This document shows positions 14,727 to 22,459 of a stretch of DNA of 26,829 bases, in pieces. Each line of letters opens with the position of its first letter. The stretch's first letter is position 1. Both the position numbers and the translations under genes were made by a program. Source of the stretch: CAYRHS01 sp964424125 (GTDB lineage: Bacteria > Actinomycetota > Acidimicrobiia > IMCC26256 > JAOSJL01); assembly GCA_964424125.1 (NCBI GenBank), contig CAYRHS010000018.1:1-26829 (forward strand), read 5' to 3'. The notes beneath the pieces were generated by a model. The model did not search any database, was not told the DNA's origin, and saw nothing but the letters and a program-made list of their open reading frames with translations.

Positions 14727-15914
14727 TCACGCAGGTGTGAACTCGACGGGCATGTGATGGATGCCGCGAATGAACGACGAATGGGTGCGGTCGACCGAGG
14801 CCCCCGGCGCGAGTCGGAGGTCCGGCAGCCGCGCGAGCACCTCCTCGAACATCACCCGGATCTCGAGCCGGGCGAGCTGGGCCCCGAGGCAGAAGTGCGT
14901 ACCGAAGCCGAAGGCCACGTGAGGGTTGGGATCACGGGTGACGTCGAAGCGCTCCGGGTCCTCGAACACCCGGTCGTCACGATTCGCCGACGCGTACATC
15001 AACAGCACCTGATCCCCGGTGTGGATGGTCTTACCATGGAGCTGGACGTCGCGCGTCGCGGTGCGGTTCATGTTCAGCACCGGCGACACCCACCGCAGGC
15101 ACTCCTCGACCGCGCCCGGGATGCGATTGGGTTCGTCGACGAGCAGCCGGCGCTGCTCGGGATTCCTGACGAGCATCTCCATGCCCCCCGAGATGACGTT
15201 GCGCGTCGTCTCGTTCCCGCCGATCAGCAGCAGCAACGCTTCGCTGAGGAGCGCTTCGTCGTCGAGCCGTTCGCCCTCGATCTCCTCGTTCACGAGGACC
15301 GAGATCAGGTCGTCACGGGGCGCGCGGCGACGATCGCGCATGACCCTGCTCGTGTACTCGACGAAGTCGAGGTGCGCTTGCGCAACCTCCTCGGTCACGT
15401 GCTCCGGCCCGTCCGCCCCGCTGATCATCGCGTCGGACCAGCGCTGGAGAATCTGCCGGTCGTCGGGTCGGACGCCGAGCATCTCCGCGATGAGGATCAT
15501 CGGCAACGGAGCGGCGACCTCTTGCACGAACTCACAGCGACCGCGTGGCGCGACTGCGTCGAGCAGCGATCCGGCGATCGAGCGCACGTGCTCCTCCTTG
15601 GCCGCGACAGCTTTCGGAGTGAAGCCCTGCGCGACGAAGCGCCGCTGGACCCGATGGCGCGGGTCGTCACGGTCGATCATCGAGGCGTTCTTCGGCGTGT
15701 TGGGGCGGGAACCCTTCAGCTCGTTGCTGAACACCTCGGGGCGACGTTCACACTCGACGACGTCCTCGTAGCGCGAGATTCCCCACACGCCGTCCGTAGC
15801 GTCCCAGTAGGCGGGAGCGTGGTCGCGCAGCCAGCGATACGTCGGGCTCGGATCACCCGAGTACAGGTCGCGGTCGAGCAGCTCGACCGGTGGAGCGGAC
15901 TCTGCTTCGACCAC
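14727..15914 (-). CDS. Cytochrome P450, CYP142-like, 395 aa
   Basis: This is a soluble bacterial P450. The I-helix motif GGNETT (232-237) carries the acid-threonine pair, EECLRW (270-275) contains the ExxR pair, and HVAFGFGTHFCLGAQLAR (332-349) is the heme loop with Cys342 as iron ligand. Several stretches recall mycobacterial CYP142, a steroid C26/C27 side-chain hydroxylase: MIDRDDPRHRVQRRFV, AAPLPMILIAEMLGVRP, the heme loop, and the ending MPVEFTP. This is a comparison from memory, not an alignment. The GTG at 15914 is 15 bases after the preceding stop; GGAGG directly abuts it, closer than usual. No ferredoxin gene is adjacent, so redox partners must come from elsewhere. The gene is followed immediately by an acyl-CoA synthetase, which fits oxidation of a chain end to an acid and then CoA activation. 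Confidence 0.93.
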   Translation of the reverse strand: MVEAESAPPVELLDRDLYSGDPSPTYRWLRDHAPAYWDATDGVWGISRYEDVVECERRPEVFSNELKGSRPNTPKNASMIDRDDPRHRVQRRFVAQGFTPKAVAAKEEHVRSIAGSLLDAVAPRGRCEFVQEVAAPLPMILIAEMLGVRPDDRQILQRWSDAMISGADGPEHVTEEVAQAHLDFVEYTSRVMRDRRRAPRDDLISVLVNEEIEGERLDDEALLSEALLLLIGGNETTRNVISGGMEMLVRNPEQRRLLVDEPNRIPGAVEECLRWVSPVLNMNRTATRDVQLHGKTIHTGDQVLLMYASANRDDRVFEDPERFDVTRDPNPHVAFGFGTHFCLGAQLARLEIRVMFEEVLARLPDLRLAPGASVDRTHSSFIRGIHHMPVEFTPA

Positions 15915-15929
15915 CCTCCGACCCGTCGG

Positions 15930-16361
15930 TCACGCGCGCCGGTCGCGCTCGAGAGCCTCGACGATCCGGTCTGTCTGCGCGCGCTGCTCGTAGATCAGCC
16001 GGATGAGCCAGAAGCGCAGGAACCTCCCGGCCGAGTACCGCAGGTACAGCGCCACCCCGGCGGCGGTGACGCCGATGCCGAAGAGCCCTCCGCTGATGAG
16101 ATACGAGATCTGATCGTTGAGTGCGGCGGTTCCCGACGCGCCCCACCACCCCAGCGCGATCATCACGAGGCCGGCGAACGCGGCGACGACGCCGATCGTC
16201 AACATCCGCGACTCCACGGCGGCGGAACCACCGGTGACCCGCAGCTCACCGATCTCGCGCTCGAACTCCCGGAGCCGAGCGGACGCCTCGGACGTCTCCG
16301 CGGTGCGCGCTTCGGCCGCGTCCGCTTCCCGATCCGCGGGCGTGTGTTCCGTCTGCGTCAC
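15930..16361 (-). CDS. Small two-helix membrane protein, 143 aa
   Basis: I do not recognise a named family. The N-terminal 50 residues are charged and helix-prone (ASARLREFEREIGELRV), then come two hydrophobic segments at about 54-73 (LTIGVVAAFAGLVMIALGWW) and 85-107 (ISYLISGGLFGIGVTAAGV), then a basic C-terminal helix rich in Arg. The likely topology has both ends in the cytoplasm. The GTG at 16361 has AGGTAGG about 8 bases upstream, overlapping the end of the LivF gene, which stops 9 bases away. It lies between the ABC transporter genes and the P450, so it is expressed with them. It might be a transporter accessory or scaffold, but that is only position-based. Confidence 0.85.
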   Translation of the reverse strand: MTQTEHTPADREADAAEARTAETSEASARLREFEREIGELRVTGGSAAVESRMLTIGVVAAFAGLVMIALGWWGASGTAALNDQISYLISGGLFGIGVTAAGVALYLRYSAGRFLRFWLIRLIYEQRAQTDRIVEALERDRRA

Positions 16362-16370
16362 TGCAACAAC

Positions 16371-17228
16371 CTACCTTCTCTCGGCGCGTTCGCCATCGAG
16401 CTGCACACCCAGGTACGCGCGCGAGAGCTCGCGTTCGAGCTCCTCGGGCCGTCCGACCTGCACCATGTGACCAGACAGCATGAGGCCCACGACGTCGGCG
16501 ACTTCCATGACCGTCCGTGCGAACTGCTCGACGATGAGGATTGAGATCCCCTCGGCCGCGATCTGCGCAACCTGTCCGTAGAGGTCCTCCACGATCTTCG
16601 GGGCGAGGCCCATCGAGAGCTCGTCGATCAGCAGGACTGCCGGATCACTGGCGAGCGCGCGCGCCATCGACAGCATCTGCTGCTCGCCTCCCGACATCGT
16701 GCCCGCGAGCTGATGTCGACGCTCACCGAGGCGCGGGAAGCGCGCGTACGCGCGCTCCTCGATCTCGCGCAGCGACGAACCGGACCACGTCGCCATTCGC
16801 AGGTTCTCGTGGACCGTGAGGTTCGGGAACACACCGCGCCCCTCGGGGATGGTGCAAACGCCGGCGCGCGAGAGAGCGGACGGCGCGACCCAATTCAGGA
16901 ACCGGTCGGCCACGAGCAACGCGCCCGCCGTCGGGCTCATCTGTCCGCTCGCGACCTTGATCGTCGTGGACTTCCCCGCGCCGTTGGGTCCGAGCAGCGC
17001 GACGACGCCGCCGCGCGGCACGACCAGGTCGACGCCGTGGAGCACCTCGATCTTGCCGTACGCCGCCCGCACCTCCCTCAGCTCGAGCGCCGGATCATCG
17101 GCAGCAGGGCCGAGCGAGGCCTCCCAGGCCGAACGGCCTGCATCGGGTGGCGCTCCGTCGACCGCGACGCCTTCCGCGCGATCGGTCTCGGAGCCGTCCG
17201 CGCTCAGGGGTGACCATTGCTCAGACAC
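16371..17228 (-). CDS. livF: Branched-chain-type ABC transporter ATPase (LivF), 285 aa
   Basis: This is one of the paired ATPases that drive a hydrophobic amino acid uptake (HAAT) type importer. Walker A GPNGAGKST, Q-loop region IPEGRGVFPNLTV, signature MSGGEQQM, Walker B VLLIDELSMGLAP and the H-loop position (LIVEQ, with Gln as usual in LivF proteins) are all present. The open frame extends to 17414, but the GTG at 17228 overlaps the LivG stop (17221-17223) by 8 bases and is the sensible start. This gives an unusual acidic, low-complexity N-terminal extension of about 46 residues before the first ABC strand (PALELREV). A GTG at residue 21 is an alternative that would shorten it. The substrate is undetermined. 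Confidence 0.92.
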   Translation of the reverse strand: MSEQWSPLSADGSETDRAEGVAVDGAPPDAGRSAWEASLGPAADDPALELREVRAAYGKIEVLHGVDLVVPRGGVVALLGPNGAGKSTTIKVASGQMSPTAGALLVADRFLNWVAPSALSRAGVCTIPEGRGVFPNLTVHENLRMATWSGSSLREIEERAYARFPRLGERRHQLAGTMSGGEQQMLSMARALASDPAVLLIDELSMGLAPKIVEDLYGQVAQIAAEGISILIVEQFARTVMEVADVVGLMLSGHMVQVGRPEELERELSRAYLGVQLDGERAERR

Positions 17229-17955
17229 GTTCGTTCCCGAGGTAGGCGACCCGGACCGTGGCGTCGTTCTTGATCTCGTCGGGTGCGCCCACCGCGATGA
17301 TCCGCCCGAACTCGAGTACGTGGATCCGAACGCAGGTGCGCATGACGAGCGCCACGTCGTGTTCGACGAGGAGCACGCCGAGACCTTCGTCGGCGAGCTC
17401 GACGAGGAGGTCACCCATCACCTCGGTCTCGGGTCGGTCGAGACCCGACGAGGGCTCATCGAGCAGCAAGACCGTCGGAGACGTCGCCAACGCTCGCGCC
17501 AGCTCGACGAGCCGGGCGAGCCCGGTCGGTAGGGCGTCCACGTACTCGCCGGCGATGTGTGCGATCCCCACCCGCTCCAGCACCTCGTGGACGGTCCGCT
17601 GCTTGCCACGAGGCCCCCGGATGCGGAGCGGGTCCTGAGCGAGCTCCCATGCGACCATGACGTTGTCGTGGACGCTCAACGAGCCGAACGTCTCCAGCCG
17701 TTGGAACGTGCGAGCAAGGCCGCGGCGTGCGCGCCGGTGCGGAGCAAGCTTGCTGACGTCGCGACCGTCGATTCGCACACGACCAGCACGCGTCGACTGC
17801 AGTCCACAGATGACGTTGAACAAGGTCGACTTGCCCGCGCCGTTCGGGCCGATGAGACCGGTGACGGTGCCGCGGGGGACGTCGAGGTCCACCCCGTCGA
17901 GCGCGAGGAGACCCCCGAAGCCCACCGTGACGCCCTGCACCTCAAGGGCCGACAA
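17221..17955 (-). CDS. livG: Branched-chain-type ABC transporter ATPase (LivG), 244 aa
   Basis: This is the second ATPase of the importer. Walker A is GPNGAGKST (36-44). RTFQRLETFGSLSVHDNV is the LivG-type Q-loop region. The signature reads LPTGLARLVELARAL instead of LSGGQ, a variant frequent in actinobacterial LivG proteins. Walker B is VLLLDEPSSGLD and the H-loop is VEHDV. The start is TTG at 17955: GAGGAGG ends 6 bases upstream, an excellent ribosome binding site that decides it. The start lies inside the permease gene (14-base overlap), and the end overlaps the LivF start, so permease, LivG and LivF are translationally coupled. Confidence 0.95.
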   Translation of the reverse strand: MSALEVQGVTVGFGGLLALDGVDLDVPRGTVTGLIGPNGAGKSTLFNVICGLQSTRAGRVRIDGRDVSKLAPHRRARRGLARTFQRLETFGSLSVHDNVMVAWELAQDPLRIRGPRGKQRTVHEVLERVGIAHIAGEYVDALPTGLARLVELARALATSPTVLLLDEPSSGLDRPETEVMGDLLVELADEGLGVLLVEHDVALVMRTCVRIHVLEFGRIIAVGAPDEIKNDATVRVAYLGNERV

Positions 17956-19966
17956 CGGAGACCTCCTCGAGCGCGAGCTCCCGGTCCAACGCCCGGACCT
18001 GGGCGGGCGTCAGGTCGACACCGATCGGCAGCGACGCATCCAGTCCCTCGAGCGGATCGGCTGCTTCCTCCGCACCCGGCGACCAGCGACCGAGCAACCG
18101 CTCGCGCACCCGTTCCGCGACCTGCACGACGGCGCCATCGGGGTTGCGCGCCAGCGAGATCCCCACGACGGCCGGTGCGATCGCCGGGAGCCAATCGAGG
18201 GCCTCGGCCTCCTCGCCGATGATCGTGATCACCGCGAAGAACAGCCCGCCGACGAGCGCGCCGCTCGCGGTCGAGACCCCTCCGATCACGGCCAGCAGCA
18301 GGATCGCGAGTCCGGCCACCATCGTGAACTCCACGTTCGACGCGGAGCCGCGGAAGCCCCAGTAGATCGCTCCGCCCAGCCCCGCGATCGCGGCCGAGAC
18401 CGCGAACACGATCAGCTTCGTGCGGCTCGTGCTCATCCCGAGGGTCGCGCACGCGGCGGGGCTGTCGCGCATGGCGACGAGCCGCCGTCCGAACGAGCCC
18501 CGGCGCATGGCGAGGACGGCCACCGCCACCAGCCCGTAGACGACCGCCATGAACACGAAGTACGTGCGGTCGCTCTCGAGCGACAGCCCGGGGATGTCGA
18601 GCCGCGGTACCACGTTCGACGCGGCACCGAAGAAGTCGTCGAGCGGGAAGACCTGCACCTCCATGAACAGCGCGAAGGCGAGCGTCATGAGCGCGAGGTA
18701 GAGACCTTCGAGTCGGAGCGCCGGCAGTGCGACGACCACTCCCAGGGACGCGGCGCCCACGACGCCGACGCCGATGCCCAACCAGGGGCTCGTGTCCCCG
18801 AACTCGACCATCGCCCACGCCCCGATCCCCGCGAAGGCGAGCTGCCCGAGCGACACCTGACCCGCGTAGCCGGTGAGGGGCACGAGCGAGATGACCACGA
18901 GCGCGAGACCGATGCCGCTCCCGATGCGCACGATGTTGCGGTCCGAGAGCAAGGAAGCGGCCAGGAGCGCGGCGGTGACGAGCACGGCGAAACCGATCAA
19001 CGACGACCGGAAGGACGCCACCTTCACCTTGGTGGCAACGGTATGCCGGGCGCCCCGCAGACGCGCCTGCGGGAGCAGCAACAGCACGACGAAGAGCATG
19101 ATCGCGGGGATCGCCTGGGGAAGCTGCCCGAGGTACGAGGGCAATGAGTTGTTCGGGAAGGCGCGTGGGAGGTAGCCGATCGTGTAGTTGATGAGCAGGC
19201 CGAGGATCATCGCCCCGAGGAAGGTGAGGGGCAGGCTGCGGAGACGGCCCACCACCGCGGCCGCGTAGGCGTCCACCACCAGCAGCGTGAGGCCGATGAC
19301 CTCGAGACGGGCGAACTCGGGGGCGAGCAGGATGCCCGCCAGCGCCGCGAGCGCGGCGCCGAGCGCCCACGATGCGGCCCCTGCCCACGCGGGACGTGCA
19401 CCGTTGAGCGACACCAGCTCGCGGTCGTCCACGGTCGCCCGCATCGTCACGCCGAGTCGGGTGTTGAACAGCAACAGGCGCAGCCCGATCGCGACGCCGA
19501 TCGCGACCAGGAACGTGATCGCTCGTTGCCACGAAACGAACACGCCGAAGACATCGAAGCCCGACTCGCGGCCGAAGAAGGCCGGGACGACCCGCACCTC
19601 CGATTTCCAGACCTGGTCGGCCACGCCGATCAGGCCGGCGAGGAGCCCCACGGTGACGACCAGCGTCGTGGCCAGAGGTGCCGTGTCGAGGCCCCGGATG
19701 AGGAAGCGCTCGATCACCAGACCCGCGAGTGGCGCGAGGACACCCACCACGATGACGAGCGCGACGAGGGTGGGGAGTCCCGACTCCACTCGCAGCTGCC
19801 AGTAGACGAACGCGGCGATCATGCCGACGGCCCCGTGGGCGAAGTTGAAGACGCCCGTGGTCGCGTAGGTGAGCACGAGGCCGCTGGCGGCGACGAAGAA
19901 GATGCCTCCCGCCGCCAGACCGAAGATCGTGAAGGCGAGGAACTGCCTCACCTCAGCGACCCCCAC
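17942..19966 (-). CDS. Fused LivH-LivM branched-chain-type ABC permease, 674 aa
   Basis: Both membrane subunits of a HAAT importer are fused in one chain. Residues 1 to about 290 are LivH-like (GLVLTYATTGVFNFAHGAVG near 29-48), and about 320-610 are LivM-like (LTGYAGQVSLGQLAFAGIG). Each half has some eight hydrophobic segments. A hydrophilic tail of about 70 residues follows, rich in Glu/Arg, and lies in the cytoplasm next to the ATPases. Such fusions are common in actinomycetes. The GTG at 19966 is preceded by GGAAGGGGA; a GTG five codons inside is an alternative. It starts 51 bases after the binding lipoprotein stop. The transported compound is not encoded in recognisable motifs; HAAT systems carry amino acids, urea, aromatic acids and others. 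Confidence 0.95.
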   Translation of the reverse strand: MGVAEVRQFLAFTIFGLAAGGIFFVAASGLVLTYATTGVFNFAHGAVGMIAAFVYWQLRVESGLPTLVALVIVVGVLAPLAGLVIERFLIRGLDTAPLATTLVVTVGLLAGLIGVADQVWKSEVRVVPAFFGRESGFDVFGVFVSWQRAITFLVAIGVAIGLRLLLFNTRLGVTMRATVDDRELVSLNGARPAWAGAASWALGAALAALAGILLAPEFARLEVIGLTLLVVDAYAAAVVGRLRSLPLTFLGAMILGLLINYTIGYLPRAFPNNSLPSYLGQLPQAIPAIMLFVVLLLLPQARLRGARHTVATKVKVASFRSSLIGFAVLVTAALLAASLLSDRNIVRIGSGIGLALVVISLVPLTGYAGQVSLGQLAFAGIGAWAMVEFGDTSPWLGIGVGVVGAASLGVVVALPALRLEGLYLALMTLAFALFMEVQVFPLDDFFGAASNVVPRLDIPGLSLESDRTYFVFMAVVYGLVAVAVLAMRRGSFGRRLVAMRDSPAACATLGMSTSRTKLIVFAVSAAIAGLGGAIYWGFRGSASNVEFTMVAGLAILLLAVIGGVSTASGALVGGLFFAVITIIGEEAEALDWLPAIAPAVVGISLARNPDGAVVQVAERVRERLLGRWSPGAEEAADPLEGLDASLPIGVDLTPAQVRALDRELALEEVSVVGP

Positions 19967-20017
19967 TCCCCTTCCGGCACGCTTCCCCCGTTCCGACGCC
20001 GATTCCGGGCCCGACCG

Positions 20018-21361
20018 TCAGCCCGTATGGGTCTCGACCGTGTTGTCGTCAGCGCACTCGAATCCCTCGTCCGGGAACTCGCGCACGAACTCCCCGTCCT
20101 CGACCGTCAGGTACATGAAGCAGTTGGTGCCGATGTTCTCGCCGGGGTCCGCGGGCACGTGGCTGCCGAGGCCGTCCCACTCCGTGATCCCGTGAAGTGT
20201 GTCGAGCAGTCCGGCCCGCGTCAGATCGCTACCGAGCTCCTTGGCCGCCGTGGCGAAGAGGAGGCCCGACGACCACGTCTGGACGCCCAACGCGTCCGGG
20301 TCGGCGCCCGGATTCGTCCTCTCGAGATAGTCGAGGTACAGCATGATCTGCTCGCTCGTGTCGGCTTCCTCGAACGGCACGGTGGTCGCGTAGACGTGGA
20401 CGCCGTCGGCGGCCGAGCCGGCGGCCTTGAGGAATCCGCGCGTGTAGACCTGCTGGCCCGCGTCGGCCCACTCGACGTCGACGCCCTGGGCCTCCGCCTC
20501 CAGGAGGAAGTTCGCGAGGTCGACGTCCTCGGCCTGAACGTAGAGGTATCCGCCGCCCGCGTTCCGATACGCCTCGACACGTGGCGCCCAGTCCGACTGG
20601 AGATCTCCGATGCCGATGCGCTCGTCGATGATGAAATCGAAGCCGATCTGCTCGTACGCGTCCACCTGTTGGTTCGCCCGGTCCTCGGCCGCCGAAGGCG
20701 CCTTGAACATCACCGCGTGCTTGGTCGCATCGGGCACCTGTTCGAGCACGTAGCGGCCCGGGCCCACGGCCCAGCTCCCTGGTGGATTGGGGATCGGCTG
20801 CACCATGATGTCGGTGGCGCCGCCGGCCGCGGGCGAGCCGGTGAAGCCGGGCACGATCGGGATCCCGCACTCGCGGGCCGCCGGGATGCCCGCGTCGTCG
20901 AAGACCGCACCCTGGCCGACGATCGCGAAGGACCCGTCACAAGCCTGCTGCACTGCGGCCGCGTGGTCGGTCAGCTTGGAGTCGAAGTCATTCAGCTCCA
21001 GCCGGCGGCCGAGGATGCCACCGAGGTCGTTGCAGTACGCGACGAAGGCCTGCATGGCCTGGAGGTTCTGCTGGAACAGCCCCTGCACGCCCGGAACGTC
21101 GATGTCCTGGATCGTGGCGATCGTGATCGTGTCGTCGGTGACGCCCACGTCGGTGGCACCCGACGCGTCGCCGGGTCCGCATGGCGACTCCGAGGCCGCG
21201 GGCGCCGCCCCGCCGTTCCCGCCTCCGCCCGTGGTCTGGCTACCACCCTCCGACGCAGCCTGCCCGTCGCCGACCTGGGTCACCTCGTCGTCGACGCGGG
21301 AGCCGCAGGCCGCGACCGCCAGGGTGAGCGCCACCAGCGTCGCGGCCAACCGGATCCTCAT
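20018..21361 (-). CDS. ABC transporter substrate-binding lipoprotein (LivK-like), 447 aa
   Basis: This is the solute receptor of the downstream importer. The signal peptide MRIRLAATLVALTLAVAAC ends in lipobox VAAC with Cys19. A Gly/Ser/Thr-rich linker of about 60 residues follows, then the type-1 periplasmic-binding fold: VTDDTITIATIQDID, LGGILGRRLELNDFDSK, IVGQGAVFDDAG, and YLYVQAEDVDLANFLLEA. The ATG at 21361 is chosen over an upstream ATG at 21475 because the signal peptide starts there and GGGGGG precedes it by 4-5 bases. As first gene of the transporter block it should be most highly expressed. The ligand is unknown; an operon partner is a CYP142-like P450, so a hydrophobic or aromatic compound is possible. 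Confidence 0.93.
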   Translation of the reverse strand: MRIRLAATLVALTLAVAACGSRVDDEVTQVGDGQAASEGGSQTTGGGGNGGAAPAASESPCGPGDASGATDVGVTDDTITIATIQDIDVPGVQGLFQQNLQAMQAFVAYCNDLGGILGRRLELNDFDSKLTDHAAAVQQACDGSFAIVGQGAVFDDAGIPAARECGIPIVPGFTGSPAAGGATDIMVQPIPNPPGSWAVGPGRYVLEQVPDATKHAVMFKAPSAAEDRANQQVDAYEQIGFDFIIDERIGIGDLQSDWAPRVEAYRNAGGGYLYVQAEDVDLANFLLEAEAQGVDVEWADAGQQVYTRGFLKAAGSAADGVHVYATTVPFEEADTSEQIMLYLDYLERTNPGADPDALGVQTWSSGLLFATAAKELGSDLTRAGLLDTLHGITEWDGLGSHVPADPGENIGTNCFMYLTVEDGEFVREFPDEGFECADDNTVETHTG

Positions 21362-21485
21362 CGTGCCCCCCACGCCATGGGGACCCCGGCGCGCCTCGGC
21401 CTCCCGGGATTCCCCCAAACCCCCACGAATAGCCCTGGGGGGAGGCAGCATGGCACGAACCGGAACGCGTTTCAATGCAGCCGGT
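21362..21485. promoter_or_regulatory. Divergent intergenic region with G-rich leader and weak KstR-like site
   Basis: This gap separates the LivK-like gene (-) from a membrane protein (+). On the minus strand it contains runs of five, five, three, four and six G between 21424 and 21365, which could form a G-quadruplex or hairpin in the transporter leader. At 21461-21474 CGGAACGCGTTTCA matches seven of eight fixed positions of TnnAACnnGTTnnA. No convincing -35/-10 pair for the transporter was found (TATTCG near 21430 is the best). Confidence 0.35.
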
Positions 21486-21491
21486 TAGGGT
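21486..21491 (+). promoter_or_regulatory. -10 element TAGGGT before the 319-aa membrane protein
   Basis: TAGGGT fits TAnnnT and ends 8 bases before the GTG at 21500. GGGAG directly next to the start is too close to be a good ribosome binding site, so a leaderless mRNA is plausible. Confidence 0.45.
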
Positions 21492-21499
21492 CCGGGAGC

Positions 21500-22459
21500 G
21501 TGGGCGCCGCCGGAAGCACCTCCCGCCGCGCGTCGGCCGGACTCTTCGTGAGCCTCGGCCTCGTCGTCGCCACGCTGACCTGGGTCACGCTCTGCGTCCA
21601 TCTCACCGTGCTCTCCGCGGACCGACTCGCGGACTCGGCCTCCGAGCTCCTCGAGGCCGACGAGGTGCGCGACACCCTCTCGGGCAAGCTCGAAGACGAG
21701 ATCGCCGTGTACGCGCCCGGCGCGGTCGGCACCCCGGAGCTCGACGCCGCCACCGGCACGACCCTGGACGACCCCCGGTTCGTCGCCGCGTTCGAGCAGA
21801 CGTTGATCGCATTGCACGAGTACGTGTTCCAGGGTCGGGACTCGGCACTGGTCCTCGATTCGGGCGCCGTGAGCTCGGCGACGGTGGCGAGTCTGGGTCA
21901 AGTCGACCCTGCGATCGCGGCGCAGCTCCCACCCGACGTGCGCTTCGACGTCTCGCTCGCCGACGTCGACCAGATCCCCGAGCTCTCCTGGGTGACCACG
22001 CTCGTGAACACCGTCGTCGTCCTCGGCGCAATCGCGTCGCTCGCGCTGCTCGGCAGCGGGATCGCCCTGGCGTCGGATCGGGGCCGACCGGTGGGACGCA
22101 TCGGACGCTGGGCCGTCGTCCTCGCCGTCGCGCAGCTCGTGGCCGCGCTGCTCCTGCCATTGCTGTTCCTCGCCGTCGCAGGGAGCGGCTGGCCCGAGGT
22201 GGGCGTGCGCACCTGGAAGGCCTTCGCCGCGGGGCTCGTCGTGCCCGCGATCGTCCTGGGGATCATCGGGGTCGGGCTGCTCGTCCTGGCGCGCCAGCTC
22301 CGCGCCGCTCCTGTTCCCGCGCCCGCACCACCCGCGTCGTCACCCCCACCACCCCCACCGTCTCCGCCCCGATCGCCGGAACCCCACCCGGGACCGACGC
22401 CGCCCGCGACCGACTCCCCGCGTGAGCGCGTCCGCGACTGGGTCTGGCCGGACAGCTAA
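21500..22459 (+). CDS. Four-helix membrane protein with Pro-rich tail, 319 aa
   Basis: Function unknown. The frame is open far upstream, but that part is shadow of the minus-strand genes; the GTG at 21500 is the first start outside them. A hydrophobic segment at about 15-38 is followed by an extracytoplasmic domain of about 130 residues (ASELLEADEVRDTLSGKLED, QVDPAIAAQLPPDVRF). Three more segments follow (LVNTVVVLGAIASLALLGSG, WAVVLAVAQLVAALLLPLL, VVPAIVLGIIGVGLLVLA), then a cytoplasmic tail of about 50 residues with long Pro runs. This organisation is common in actinobacterial integral membrane proteins whose outer loop is predicted to bind partners. It ends tail to tail with the next gene with a 4-base overlap of the reading frames. 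Confidence 0.82.
   Translation: MGAAGSTSRRASAGLFVSLGLVVATLTWVTLCVHLTVLSADRLADSASELLEADEVRDTLSGKLEDEIAVYAPGAVGTPELDAATGTTLDDPRFVAAFEQTLIALHEYVFQGRDSALVLDSGAVSSATVASLGQVDPAIAAQLPPDVRFDVSLADVDQIPELSWVTTLVNTVVVLGAIASLALLGSGIALASDRGRPVGRIGRWAVVLAVAQLVAALLLPLLFLAVAGSGWPEVGVRTWKAFAAGLVVPAIVLGIIGVGLLVLARQLRAAPVPAPAPPASSPPPPPPSPPRSPEPHPGPTPPATDSPRERVRDWVWPDS

Noticed and set aside
14667..16544. 625-codon plus-strand open frame
   Set aside because: It lies opposite the P450, the small membrane protein and LivF; composition and lack of motifs mark it as a shadow.
19526..21499. Very long plus-strand open frame opposite the transporter genes
   Set aside because: It mirrors the LivK-like and permease genes on the minus strand; its translation is Arg/Asp/His-rich low complexity with no motif, as expected for the complement of GC-rich coding DNA. 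Only the part from 21500 is real.
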